The notes beneath the pieces are model-generated. The model was not told the origin of the DNA. It made no database searches and saw nothing but the letters and a program-made list of their open reading frames with translations. A program made the position numbers and the translations under genes. Below, piece by piece: positions 1 through 8,277 of a DNA stretch of 14,616 nt. The stretch is from Clostridium sp. (GTDB lineage Bacteria > Bacillota > Clostridia > Acetivibrionales > Acetivibrionaceae): positions 1-14,616 of the forward strand of contig DUVG01000104.1 in assembly GCA_012841175.1 (NCBI GenBank). Direction: 5' to 3'. How positions within the stretch are numbered: position 1 is the stretch's first letter; the number at the start of each line of letters is the position of its first letter.

Positions 1-605
1 TGCCTTGTAGTGTGCCTTCCACGCTCATTTTTTCTGCTTACATCTCCTGTTTCCATAACATAGGAGTTCATTATCTTGTTTAGAATTGTTGACTTCCCTA
101 CTCCTGACTGACCTGCAAAAACAGTAACTTTATCTTTTAATACTTCTTCCAATTCATCAAAGCCAATATCTTTTAAAGAAGATAACGGTATAATTTTATA
201 TCCAATTTTTTTGTAGGAATTTTCAATTTTTTCCCATTCTTCTGTTTCACCTAAGTCAATTTTATTGATTAAAATAACTACATCTATTCCCTTTTGGTGT
301 GCAGTAAGAAGAATTTTATCAATTAACATGAAGTCTGGCAAAGGTGATTTTATTGAAAAAACTATTGCAATTTGATTAACATTTGCCACAGAAGGTCTGA
401 TCAACTCATTTGTTCTTGGCAATATTTCATCTATACTGCCAACCTTTGTTTTCTCATCAATAATAGAAATGGAAACTTTGTCGCCAGGCAAAGGAGTAAT
501 AGAATTTTTCCTAAAGAGTCCTCTAGGCTTGCATTCGTATACTCCATCCTCTGTCTTAACATAATAAAATCCCATTATCCCTTTTATGATTATACCTCTC
601 GGCAA
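1..605 (-). CDS. rsgA: Ribosome small-subunit-dependent GTPase RsgA, 3'-truncated by window edge
   Basis: RsgA is a circularly permuted GTPase that acts late in 30S subunit maturation. The first 201 residues are visible; the rest lies beyond base 1. Residues 1-70 form the OB-fold N-terminus (GFYYV, PRGLFRK, ITPLPGD, RTNELIRP). In permuted order follow G4 NKID at 114-117, the G5-like LSS at 141-143, G1 P-loop GQSGVGKS at 165-172, and the G2 region GRHTT at 196-200. The G3 box and zinc-binding tail are outside. I chose the TTG at 605: a GGGGG ribosome binding site lies 8 bases upstream, overlapping the prkC stop codon, and the N-terminus PRGIIIKGIMGFYYV matches the Bacillus start as I recall it. 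The internal ATG at residue 11 would remove conserved sequence. It begins 12 bases after prkC. In B. subtilis, PrkC phosphorylates RsgA (CpgA), so the adjacency is functionally sensible. Confidence 0.95.
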   Translation of the reverse strand, partial: MPRGIIIKGIMGFYYVKTEDGVYECKPRGLFRKNSITPLPGDKVSISIIDEKTKVGSIDEILPRTNELIRPSVANVNQIAIVFSIKSPLPDFMLIDKILLTAHQKGIDVVILINKIDLGETEEWEKIENSYKKIGYKIIPLSSLKDIGFDELEEVLKDKVTVFAGQSGVGKSTILNKIMNSYVMETGDVSRKNERGRHTTR

Positions 606-617
606 ATTTTGTACCCC

Positions 618-2543
618 CTAGTACCTTTCTTCAAATTCTTTATAAAACTTTTGATCTAAATATATCTTTACCTGTGTGCTTCCGTCTTCTGGCACAGGTA
701 TCTGGATAACCATTGGAAAATCTTCTTTTTTCACAGTATCCCTTACTAACGTTTCTACTTCATCACTATTTGATTTTTTTGTATTTATTAGAACTTTTAT
801 ACTGTCACCATAATTGTCCTCGTCTTCTAAAGCTACAACTCTATTAACCTCTATTTCTTTAGGTATTAATTCATCAAAATAAAAGCTTATAGCAGTTCCT
901 TCATTAACTTCTATACCTGGCTCAGGTACCTGTCTAGTTACTTTATCAACTACACTTGCCATATCCTCTGGATAAACATCCCCAACTTTAAGCTTTCTTT
1001 CTGTTACCATAGTAGTAGCTTCAACTCTGGTCTTGCCAATTAAATCAGGAACTATGGTTGTTTTTATTTCTGGTCCAATACTTCTATATATAGTTACTCT
1101 TTCACCGCTTTTTACTTTTGCATTCATAGACGGGTTAGTTCTTATAACAAAGTCAATTGCAACTGTATCACTATATTCAAGTTCTTCAGCAACTAAAATT
1201 CCATTTTCTCTTAATATACTACCTGCCTGCCTATAATCAGTTCTCCTAAAATCAGGTATTTCAAAATATTCAGGTCCTTTACTTACATGAATTTCTATTT
1301 CACTAAATTCACCAGGTATTAAGGTTTCTCCTTCTCCTCTATCCTGATAAAAAATCTCCCCTTCTGGTACATCATCATTAAACCTTTCTACAAGATTAAC
1401 TCTAATGTTGTTATTTTCTAGCATTTTAGCCACTTCTTTGTAATCCATTCCTATATAATCGCCTACAATAAACTCCTTATTGTTTTGCTCCATTTGGGAC
1501 ATTATAACTTTCCCTACCATAAACAATATTAAAGCAACTACAAGTATGGATGTAGCAACTGCCACTATTGTAGTGGTTTTTTCTTTTTTCTTTTTCCTTT
1601 TCATATCATTATCACCTGTTTTCTTAGGTATACCCTTATCTATAAATGAAGAATTCTCACCTAGTGCTGGTACTCTTACAGTAGGAGAATCTTCAATATT
1701 TGTCTCTTCAAAAAATTGTGCACTTGGTTTATCTAAAACTTCATACAAATCATCTAAAAGCTCGGAAGCTTTTTGATATCTGCTATTTTGATCCTTTTGT
1801 ATAGCTTTTTTTACAATATCATTTACTCCAATTGGAATTTGAGGGTTCACATTTATAGGTTCTTCAGGCTCTTCCTGTATGTGCTTAATAGCAACTGAAA
1901 CAGGTGTATCACCATTAAAAGGAAGACTTCCTGTTAATAACTCATAAAGTACTATTCCTAAAGAGTAAATGTCTGATTTTTCATCTGTAAATCCCCCTCT
2001 TGCCTGTTCAGGAGAAAAATAGTGAACTGAACCTATTGTCCCACCCACCATTGTTATTGTAGAAGAAGTTACAGCTCTTGCTATTCCAAAATCAGTCACC
2101 TTAGCCATTCCATCTTTGGTAAACAAAATATTATGTGGTTTTATATCCCTATGCACAATATTATTTTTATGAGCGTGTTCAATAGCTAAACATATCTGTA
2201 TTGATATATTAACTGCTTCCTTCCAGTCTAATTCACCCTTTTCTTCTATATACTCCTTTAATGTAGCACCATCTATATACTCCATCACAATATAATGGAT
2301 ATCTTCTTCATTACCTACATCATAAATTGACACTATATTTGGATGTGAGAGGCTGGCTGCCGCCTGTGCTTCAATTCTAAAACGCTTTATAAATTCCTCA
2401 TCATTTGTAAAATCAGGCCTTAAAATCTTTACTGCAACAAACCTGTTGAGTAACTTGCATTTTGCCTTGTAAACAAGGGCCATTCCACCTCCACCTATTT
2501 TTTCAATCAATTCATATCTATTTCCAAGGATTTGACCTATCAT
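618..2543 (-). CDS. prkC: Membrane Ser/Thr protein kinase PrkC (PknB family) with three PASTA domains
   Basis: A transmembrane Hanks-type kinase that senses muropeptides or lipid II outside and phosphorylates cytoplasmic proteins. The kinase domain spans about residues 10-270: glycine-rich loop IGGGG at 16-20, ATP lysine K39 in VAVK, catalytic loop HRDIKPHN at 131-138 with D133, DFG at 151-153, Ser/Thr-rich activation loop at 158-170, and SPE at 177-179. A juxtamembrane linker ends in a polybasic stretch (315-322), followed by one transmembrane helix at about 324-346. Three PASTA repeats follow outside (about 357-424, 425-491, 492-558); the first is the most diverged. A C-terminal extension of about 80 residues corresponds to the Ig-like tail of Bacillus PrkC. 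Start ATG has AGAGGTG upstream. It follows stp by 64 bases, the usual phosphatase-kinase pairing. Length of 641 aa is normal for the family. Confidence 0.97.
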   Translation of the reverse strand: MIGQILGNRYELIEKIGGGGMALVYKAKCKLLNRFVAVKILRPDFTNDEEFIKRFRIEAQAAASLSHPNIVSIYDVGNEEDIHYIVMEYIDGATLKEYIEEKGELDWKEAVNISIQICLAIEHAHKNNIVHRDIKPHNILFTKDGMAKVTDFGIARAVTSSTITMVGGTIGSVHYFSPEQARGGFTDEKSDIYSLGIVLYELLTGSLPFNGDTPVSVAIKHIQEEPEEPINVNPQIPIGVNDIVKKAIQKDQNSRYQKASELLDDLYEVLDKPSAQFFEETNIEDSPTVRVPALGENSSFIDKGIPKKTGDNDMKRKKKKEKTTTIVAVATSILVVALILFMVGKVIMSQMEQNNKEFIVGDYIGMDYKEVAKMLENNNIRVNLVERFNDDVPEGEIFYQDRGEGETLIPGEFSEIEIHVSKGPEYFEIPDFRRTDYRQAGSILRENGILVAEELEYSDTVAIDFVIRTNPSMNAKVKSGERVTIYRSIGPEIKTTIVPDLIGKTRVEATTMVTERKLKVGDVYPEDMASVVDKVTRQVPEPGIEVNEGTAISFYFDELIPKEIEVNRVVALEDEDNYGDSIKVLINTKKSNSDEVETLVRDTVKKEDFPMVIQIPVPEDGSTQVKIYLDQKFYKEFEERY

Positions 2544-2607
2544 ATCAGCACCTCTAATCTATATCTTTTACCTAAAAACTTATAATAATCCAATGTTTTT
2601 TAAACTA

Positions 2608-3345
2608 CTAACTCTTTTTCATGATGATAACAGTTATATTATCATCTCCACCTTTTTCATTTGCCAACCTAACAAGCTCACTGCAAGAATAACTTAAATC
2701 ATCATTTTCTAATATTATCTCCATTATTTTATATTCTGACAGCATATTTGTCAAACCATCAGTACATAAAACAAATATATCATTTTTATCTATAGGACTA
2801 CTTAACGTGTCTACTAAGATGCTTTCATTACAACCTAAAGCTCTAGTAATTATGTTTTTCTTTGGATGGTTCTTTGCTTCCTCTCTTGTAATTGAACCAT
2901 TCTTTATCAGTTCTTCTATATAAGAGTGGTCAACAGTCAGCTTTTTTATACTATTGTTTCTTATAAGATATACTCTGCTATCTCCTACATGTCCTATATA
3001 CAGCTTGTTGTTTAAGACAATAGTTAAAATAAAGGTGGTGCCCATTCCTAATGTTTCTTTAGATAGGACTGCCTTTTCATAAATTGCCTTATTTGCTTCT
3101 TCTATTAAAATTTTTATCCCATCAAATATACTTTCCTCACTAGAAAAAACTTCAGGATTGTTTAATATGTAATCTTTTGCAAACTCAACAGCCATATTAC
3201 TTGCCACGTCCCCTGAACTATGCCCTCCCATGCCATCTGCAATAATAAATGTATCTGGAACTCCATCTTGGTTGGTTATAATTCTGTAGCTGTCTTCGTT
3301 TATGTCTCTTACTATACCCTTATCACTTATAGCTGCAAATCTCAC
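2608..3345 (-). CDS. stp: PP2C-family Ser/Thr protein phosphatase Stp/PrpC
   Basis: A metal-dependent (Mn/Mg) phosphatase that removes phosphates placed by PrkC, including those on PrkC itself. All PP2C signature motifs are visible: RDINEDS at 13-19 (metal and phosphate site), ADGMGGHSSGD at 36-46 with metal ligand D37, GMGTT at 100-104, GHVGDSR at 118-124, CTDGLTN at 194-200 with D196, and GGDDNIT at 232-238. There is no signal peptide or membrane segment, so it is cytosolic. The length of 245 aa is standard. The start is GTG, with a GGGAG ribosome binding site about 8 bases upstream. A 108-base gap separates it from rlmN; I see a run of seven T there but no stem, so it is probably still co-transcribed. 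Confidence 0.96.
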   Translation of the reverse strand: MRFAAISDKGIVRDINEDSYRIITNQDGVPDTFIIADGMGGHSSGDVASNMAVEFAKDYILNNPEVFSSEESIFDGIKILIEEANKAIYEKAVLSKETLGMGTTFILTIVLNNKLYIGHVGDSRVYLIRNNSIKKLTVDHSYIEELIKNGSITREEAKNHPKKNIITRALGCNESILVDTLSSPIDKNDIFVLCTDGLTNMLSEYKIMEIILENDDLSYSCSELVRLANEKGGDDNITVIIMKKS

Positions 3346-3453
3346 TATACCACTCCCTAGATTAACTTTATATATACTCTATGGAAAATGTTGTTTTTAT
3401 CCTACAATACATCAGTTTCTCTTACTAATTTTAAAAAAAGCGTACCATATCAT

Positions 3454-4485
3454 CTAACTCATAATATTTCTTCTTAATTGACCACAAGCAGCATTAATTT
3501 CACTCCCTAACTCTCGCCTAACAGTTACTTCAATTCCATGTCCTTCTAAAATATTTTTAAACATTTGAATTGTTTTTCTGCTACTTTTTTTATATCCAGT
3601 ATTTGATACCGTATTTACAGGTATCAAATTTACATGGCATAACATGTTTTTTATAAGCGTTGTAAGTTTTTTTGCATGTTCTAAAGAGTCGTTAACACCG
3701 TCAATTAAGGAATATTCAAATGTAATCCGCCTATTAGTAATCATAGTATATATCTTACATGCTTCAATTAATTTGTCAAGTGGATATTTGTCATTAATAG
3801 GCATAATTTTCCTTCTGGTTTCATCGTCAGGAGCATGTAAGGATACTGACAATGTAATAGGCATGTTTTCCTTTGAAAGCTCTAATATTTGTGGTACAAG
3901 GCCACAGGTGGATACTGCAATATGCCTAAGGCCTATATTTAATCCATTTTTATGATTAATTAATTTTAAAAATTTAATCAAATTGTCATAATTATCTAAT
4001 GGCTCTCCAATGCCCATAATAACAACATTGCCAATTCTTTCTTTTATATCATTTTTTATTGTTAAAACCTGATCTAGCATTTCACCAGCACTTAAATGCC
4101 TGTTAAAACCTGCTCCTGTAGAAGCACAAAAACTACACCCCATTTTGCAGCCTGCCTGAGATGATATACATACACTAAATCCATATGAATACTTCATTAA
4201 AACACTTTCTATAACATCATTATCATAAAGTTTAAAAATGTACTTTCTAGTTCCATCAACTTTTGATATAAGCTTTTTTACTATTTCAAAATTATTTATA
4301 TATGCCTTAAGCTTAAGTTTTTCCCGCAAGGGTTTGGATAAATTGGTCATACAATCAATATCTTTAACACCTTTGTTTACCCATTCAAATATCTGACGTG
4401 CTCTAAACTTCTGCTCTCCTAAGCTTATAAGGAAATTTTCCAATTCATCTATCTCCATGTTTAGAAGGTCAACTTTCCCTTCCAT
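3454..4485 (-). CDS. rlmN: Dual-specificity 23S rRNA/tRNA adenine-C2 methyltransferase RlmN
   Basis: A radical SAM enzyme that makes 2-methyladenosine at A2503 of 23S rRNA and A37 of some tRNAs. The [4Fe-4S] cluster motif CxxxCxxC is C113, C117, C120 (GCKMGCSFC). The two mechanistic cysteines are present: C106 in VCISSQ and the methyl-carrying C334 in NAACGQLR near the C-terminus, equivalent to C118 and C355 of E. coli RlmN. The SAM-contacting GIGEP motif is at 158-162, and the N-terminal helical accessory domain covers about 1-90. Having the last cysteine in NAACGQL rather than a Cfr context supports RlmN over the resistance enzyme Cfr, which methylates C8. ATG start has GGGAG upstream. Only 6 bases separate it from rsmB, so the two are co-transcribed. 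Length of 343 aa is typical. Confidence 0.97.
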   Translation of the reverse strand: MEGKVDLLNMEIDELENFLISLGEQKFRARQIFEWVNKGVKDIDCMTNLSKPLREKLKLKAYINNFEIVKKLISKVDGTRKYIFKLYDNDVIESVLMKYSYGFSVCISSQAGCKMGCSFCASTGAGFNRHLSAGEMLDQVLTIKNDIKERIGNVVIMGIGEPLDNYDNLIKFLKLINHKNGLNIGLRHIAVSTCGLVPQILELSKENMPITLSVSLHAPDDETRRKIMPINDKYPLDKLIEACKIYTMITNRRITFEYSLIDGVNDSLEHAKKLTTLIKNMLCHVNLIPVNTVSNTGYKKSSRKTIQMFKNILEGHGIEVTVRRELGSEINAACGQLRRNIMS

Positions 4486-4491
4486 ATTAAA

Positions 4492-5865
4492 TTAACTCCC
4501 TTTCTTCAGCTTTGCAATAAAAAAACCATCAACTCCATGTTTATTTGTGTAAAGCTGTATATATTCTTTTCTTTCATTAAAATTCCCAGTTAAATCTTTT
4601 AGATTTTCCGGTAAATTCACCCAGGCATCTTCTAAAGAAAAATCCTGATTGTTTTTTAAAAATTCTTCAATTATGTATTCATTTTCTTCGGGCTCTATTG
4701 TACATGTGCTATATATTATTATACCACCTTTTCTTACATATTTTGAAGAAGTAGATAATATTTTTTTCTGAAGTTTTATAATTTCATTTTTATCCTCTTT
4801 TTTCCTTGTCCATTTTATATCAGGCTTTCTTCTAATAATACCAAGTCCGGTACATGGGGCATCAACTAAAACCTTATCAGCCTTTTCTTCAAGTTTTTCA
4901 TCAAATGTAACTGCATCAAAAATTTCTGTTTTTATAATGTCAATCCCAAGCCTTTTTGCAGCTTGGTTTATAAGCTGTATTTTGTGCTCATGGATATCCC
5001 TTGCTATTATTTTGCCCCTGTTGTCCATCAACTGAGCTAAATGTGTAGCTTTTCCACCTGGAGCACTACATACGTCCAAAACAAAATCATCCGGCTCCGG
5101 ATTAAGTATACTTGCTACAAGCATAGAGCTTTCATCTTGAACTTGAAAATATCCCTTTTTAAAAGCATCTATTTCATGTAAAGACTTTGGATTTTTAATT
5201 ATAAGTGCCTCTTCTATATATTGACCATAATCAACTTCAAAGCCTTCTTCTTCTAATCTTTTCTTTAAATCTGTTTTGGAGATTTTTAAAGTATTTGTTC
5301 TTATTATGAAGTGTGGCGTTTGGTTATTGCTTTTAAGAAGTTCTTCTGTAAATATTTCTCCATATCTTTTTAACCATTCATCAACCATCCAAACTGGATG
5401 AGAATAATTTACAGACAAAAATTTAGATAAATCATCTTTTTTATCAGGATACTTTATATTTCCTTTATTTCTTGCTATATTTCTCAAAACACCATTTACA
5501 TATTTACTACTTGCTGCATGCCCATATCTTTTTGCAAGTTTTACACTTTCATTGCAAGCAGCTGAGACAGGTATCTTATCTGTAAAAATAATCTGATAAA
5601 CTCCTATACGCAAAATATTTAATATCCATGGGGATATCTTTTTTGGCTTTATTTTTGAGAAACTTGAAATTATAAAATCAATGGTTAGTTTCCACTTTAA
5701 AATACCATAAACCAATTCAGTAATAAAAGCCCTGTCTATATCCTTAAAGTTTCCACTATCTAAGTGCTTACTCAAAGATATATTTGAGTAAGCACCATTT
5801 TTATCTATATCATATAAAATCTTAACTGCCATCTCTCTTGGTGCATCAATACTCACTTTGTTCAC
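4492..5865 (-). CDS. rsmB: 16S rRNA (cytosine-967-C5)-methyltransferase RsmB
   Basis: A SAM-dependent enzyme that makes m5C967 in 16S rRNA. The N-terminal part, about 1-140, is a NusB-like RNA-binding helical domain (AYSNI, LVYGILKWK, LRIGVYQI). The C-terminal part is the Rossmann methyltransferase: SAM motif DVCSAPGGK at 264-272, motif IV DAPCTGLG with C338, and motif VI STCTI with C388, the catalytic nucleophile in this family. The length of 457 aa fits. The longest start is GTG at 5865, overlapping the upstream peptidase gene by 4 bases (GTGA). The third codon after it is another GTG at 5856 (VSIDAPRE), which has a better ribosome binding site, AAGGTGA, 5 bases away. That may be the true start and would shorten the protein by three residues. 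Confidence 0.96.
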   Translation of the reverse strand: MNKVSIDAPREMAVKILYDIDKNGAYSNISLSKHLDSGNFKDIDRAFITELVYGILKWKLTIDFIISSFSKIKPKKISPWILNILRIGVYQIIFTDKIPVSAACNESVKLAKRYGHAASSKYVNGVLRNIARNKGNIKYPDKKDDLSKFLSVNYSHPVWMVDEWLKRYGEIFTEELLKSNNQTPHFIIRTNTLKISKTDLKKRLEEEGFEVDYGQYIEEALIIKNPKSLHEIDAFKKGYFQVQDESSMLVASILNPEPDDFVLDVCSAPGGKATHLAQLMDNRGKIIARDIHEHKIQLINQAAKRLGIDIIKTEIFDAVTFDEKLEEKADKVLVDAPCTGLGIIRRKPDIKWTRKKEDKNEIIKLQKKILSTSSKYVRKGGIIIYSTCTIEPEENEYIIEEFLKNNQDFSLEDAWVNLPENLKDLTGNFNERKEYIQLYTNKHGVDGFFIAKLKKGS

Positions 5866-6557
5866 CTTCTTCTTCTGCCAGCTATAAAAAGCAAACGCAA
5901 AAGCTGACCTATTGCAACAGCGGCAGAAGCTACATATGTCATTGCAGCTGCAGATAAAACTTTTTTAGCAGGATCAACTTCATCATAGTCTAAAATAGCT
6001 GTATCCTCTAAGGACCTAATAGCCCTGCTACTTGCATTAAACTCCACCGGAAGTGTAATTAAGTAAAATATCACTGCCAGAGAAAATGCAATTATACCTG
6101 CATAAATTAATGGTTCAAAACTAAAAATAAGACCTATTACAAATAAAGGGAAACCCATATTAGACCCAATTCCCGCTAAAGGTACCAAGCTGCTTCTTAA
6201 AGCTAATGGACCATAGCTAACACTGTGTTGTATAGCATGACCTGCTTCATGAGCTGCAACACCTATAGCTGCAACTGAATTACTACCATATACAACCTGG
6301 GAAAGCCTTAATACCTTATTTCTAGGGTCATAATGGTCTGTAAGCTCTCCGGCTACTTTTTCAACCCTCACATCATAAAGTCCGTTTCTTTCTAATATGG
6401 CTCTTGCTACATCCGCACCTGTAAGACCCTTTTTATTTGACACCCTGCTATACTTGTTAAAAGTATTTTTTACTTTAAACTGGGCATAAAATGCAAATAA
6501 TAAAGCAGGAAACACAAAAATTATATAAGAAGAATCAATATATATAAATCCTAGCAT
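5862..6557 (-). CDS. Membrane zinc metallopeptidase, YugP / Zn_peptidase_2 family
   Basis: A predicted integral-membrane zinc protease of unknown substrate. The HExxH motif is HEAGH at 103-107, with E104 the likely catalytic residue and H103/H107 the zinc ligands. E172 in LPVEFNAS is a good candidate for the third ligand by family pattern. Hydrophobic segments lie at about 7-27 (N-terminal anchor), 134-170 (probably two helices) and 202-226. The C-terminus is basic (RRRR). The segment DHYDPRNKVLRLS at 74-86 is also characteristic of the family. Length of 231 aa is usual. The ATG start has a near-perfect AGGAGG site. The gene sits between the DUF116 gene and rsmB; B. subtilis has no homologue at this position, so this is a Clostridia-type insertion into the cluster. 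A role in membrane protein quality control is only a guess. Confidence 0.9.
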   Translation of the reverse strand: MLGFIYIDSSYIIFVFPALLFAFYAQFKVKNTFNKYSRVSNKKGLTGADVARAILERNGLYDVRVEKVAGELTDHYDPRNKVLRLSQVVYGSNSVAAIGVAAHEAGHAIQHSVSYGPLALRSSLVPLAGIGSNMGFPLFVIGLIFSFEPLIYAGIIAFSLAVIFYLITLPVEFNASSRAIRSLEDTAILDYDEVDPAKKVLSAAAMTYVASAAVAIGQLLRLLFIAGRRRR

Positions 6558-6588
6558 AAAACCTACCTCCTTTTTTAATATTTTATTG

Positions 6589-7353
6589 TTACTTTATAAT
6601 ACTGTCAAGTTTCTCTTTTAATAAATTTACGTTAACACAGGTGTTATAACAAGGTCCATGGGGTCTTTCATTTACAATACCTATAACTGGTATATTTCCC
6701 ACATCTATTATACCACTTGTAAGATCTCTTTCACATGCTACAGATAAAATCATTTTAGGTCTTAGTTTTTTAACAATATTTCTAGCCGCCGTTCCACCTG
6801 TTACTACAAAGCATTCCACTCCCTTTTCCCTTGTTACTCTTGAAATATCACCAATTGTACATTTACCACATTCTTTGCAGTTTGAAATATCATTTGTTAT
6901 TTTAAAATTACAATCTGCATTCTGTAAACAGTGGGGCAAAAGCACAATTACATCTTCTTTTTTATATTTTTTCCTTATGGTGCTTACTGTAATGTTATTA
7001 AAATCTACATAAAATCTTCTTACAACACTTTTATTAATTTTAAACAAATTAGCCAGTGCCATAATTATAGGCAATAATATTTTTATTCCTATTTTTGACA
7101 CATTTAAAATAAATTTGCTTTTCACTTCTTTATTTTTGTATACATAAAAAATCGTCAAAAATGATAGGCTAAAAAATATTATCATTAGTATTATCACTAT
7201 CATTAATAATAATGTCATTATATTATATGTAAATATTGAAGAAGAATAATAAATCATTACTAATACTGCAAGCAATAAAGAAGAAAAAATAATTACCGTA
7301 CCGGATAACAGCAAAAATTTTTTGAAGTTTTTATCCAAGTATTTCACCTTCAT
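6589..7353 (-). CDS. DUF116 family cysteine-rich membrane protein
   Basis: A protein of unknown function that I assign to DUF116. The N-terminal third is membrane-embedded, with hydrophobic helices at about 13-35 and 43-72. The C-terminal domain, probably cytosolic, holds nine cysteines: C142 and C148 (PHCLQNADC), a CxxCxxC cluster at C159/C162/C165, then C181, C207, C235 and C239 (HGPCYNTCVN). This pattern suggests an Fe-S or zinc site, but no enzyme activity is established that I know of. GGTAARNIVKKLRP at 186-199 is also conserved-looking. The ATG at 7353 overlaps the end of fmt by 23 bases and has a poor ribosome binding site. A TTG at 7338 (codon 6) has AAGGTGA 5 bases upstream and may be the true start. 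Next comes the zinc peptidase gene, 31 bases away. Confidence 0.85.
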   Translation of the reverse strand: MKVKYLDKNFKKFLLLSGTVIIFSSLLLAVLVMIYYSSSIFTYNIMTLLLMIVIILMIIFFSLSFLTIFYVYKNKEVKSKFILNVSKIGIKILLPIIMALANLFKINKSVVRRFYVDFNNITVSTIRKKYKKEDVIVLLPHCLQNADCNFKITNDISNCKECGKCTIGDISRVTREKGVECFVVTGGTAARNIVKKLRPKMILSVACERDLTSGIIDVGNIPVIGIVNERPHGPCYNTCVNVNLLKEKLDSIIK

Positions 7354-8263
7354 CTATTTTATTTCCACAAATGTAGTCCCCTACACACATCCTTCTGCAT
7401 GAAGCAAATTGAACTTCTTTTATTTTTATTTTTCCTTTACCGCAGCAAATCAAAATTCCCTCTTTATTAACTTTGCATATTGTACCTGGCTTTGAACTAT
7501 GTGATTCTTCATCTATAACTTCAGATTCCCAAACCTTCATTGTACAACCTTTGTAATAAGTAAAAGCTCCTGGCCAAGGATTAGTTCCTCTAATTAAATT
7601 ATAAACTTCTCTAGATGATTTTGACCAGTTTATTTCCCCAATATCTTTGGTAATAATGGGAGCATATGTAGCTACACTATCATCCTGTGGATTTCTTTCA
7701 AGTTCATTTGTCTCAAGTTTTTGAAGAGTCTCTTTTAAAACTTGAGCTCCTAGTATAGAAAGTTTATCGTGAAGTTCTCCAGCACTCATATCATCTGTAA
7801 TAGGCACCTCAGCTTTTAAAAGTATATCTCCCGTATCTAATCCTTCATTGGTGTACATAGTCGTAATACCTGTGCTCTTTTCACCATTTATAATACACCA
7901 GTGTATAGGTGCTGCCCCTCTGTATTTAGGCAAAAGAGAAGCATGAACATTTATGCATCCAAAAGGTGGAAGCTCCAATATTTCTTTTGACAATATTTTG
8001 CCATAAGCTACTGTTATAAGTAGGTCAGGATTTATTTCTTCTAATGTTTTTAAAAACTCTTGTGTTTTTATTTTTTCAGGCTGTAAAACCTCCAACCCAT
8101 TATTAATGGCGTACTCCTTTATAGGTGGCATGGTAATTTTTTTACCTCTTTTTGCCGGTTTGTCAGGCTGAGTGACAACTGCAGCTACTTCATAGCCTTC
8201 TTTAACAAGCATATCAAGACTTGGGAGGGCAAATTCAGGGGTACCCATAAAAACTATTTTCAA
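7331..8263 (-). CDS. fmt: Methionyl-tRNA formyltransferase Fmt
   Basis: Transfers a formyl group from 10-formyltetrahydrofolate to initiator Met-tRNA. The N-terminal Rossmann-type catalytic domain (about 1-200) starts with FMGTPEFALPSL. It carries the active-site residues N105 and H107 (INVHASLLPKYRGAAPI) and D143 (GLDTGD), equivalent to N108, H110 and D146 of E. coli Fmt. The C-terminal domain (about 205-310) includes INWSKSSREVYNLIRGTNPWPGA split over 211-233 and is the tRNA-binding OB-like part. Its last 50 residues hold six cysteines (263, 273, 274, 289, 293, 299), more than I would expect. The start is TTG with GAGGTGA 6 bases upstream; an in-frame TGA just before it rules out a longer protein. 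It lies 14 bases after def, the enzyme that reverses its product on finished proteins. Confidence 0.97.
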   Translation of the reverse strand: MKIVFMGTPEFALPSLDMLVKEGYEVAAVVTQPDKPAKRGKKITMPPIKEYAINNGLEVLQPEKIKTQEFLKTLEEINPDLLITVAYGKILSKEILELPPFGCINVHASLLPKYRGAAPIHWCIINGEKSTGITTMYTNEGLDTGDILLKAEVPITDDMSAGELHDKLSILGAQVLKETLQKLETNELERNPQDDSVATYAPIITKDIGEINWSKSSREVYNLIRGTNPWPGAFTYYKGCTMKVWESEVIDEESHSSKPGTICKVNKEGILICCGKGKIKIKEVQFASCRRMCVGDYICGNKIDEGEILG

Positions 8264-8277
8264 CTTCCATCACCTCA

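Noticed and set aside
372..659. Plus-strand open frame of 95 codons
   Set aside because: It lies opposite rsgA, whose GTPase motifs and N-terminus are unmistakable; the plus-strand product has no recognisable features.
3433..3439. Run of T on the minus strand between rlmN and stp, considered as a terminator
   Set aside because: No inverted repeat that could form a stem lies directly upstream of it.
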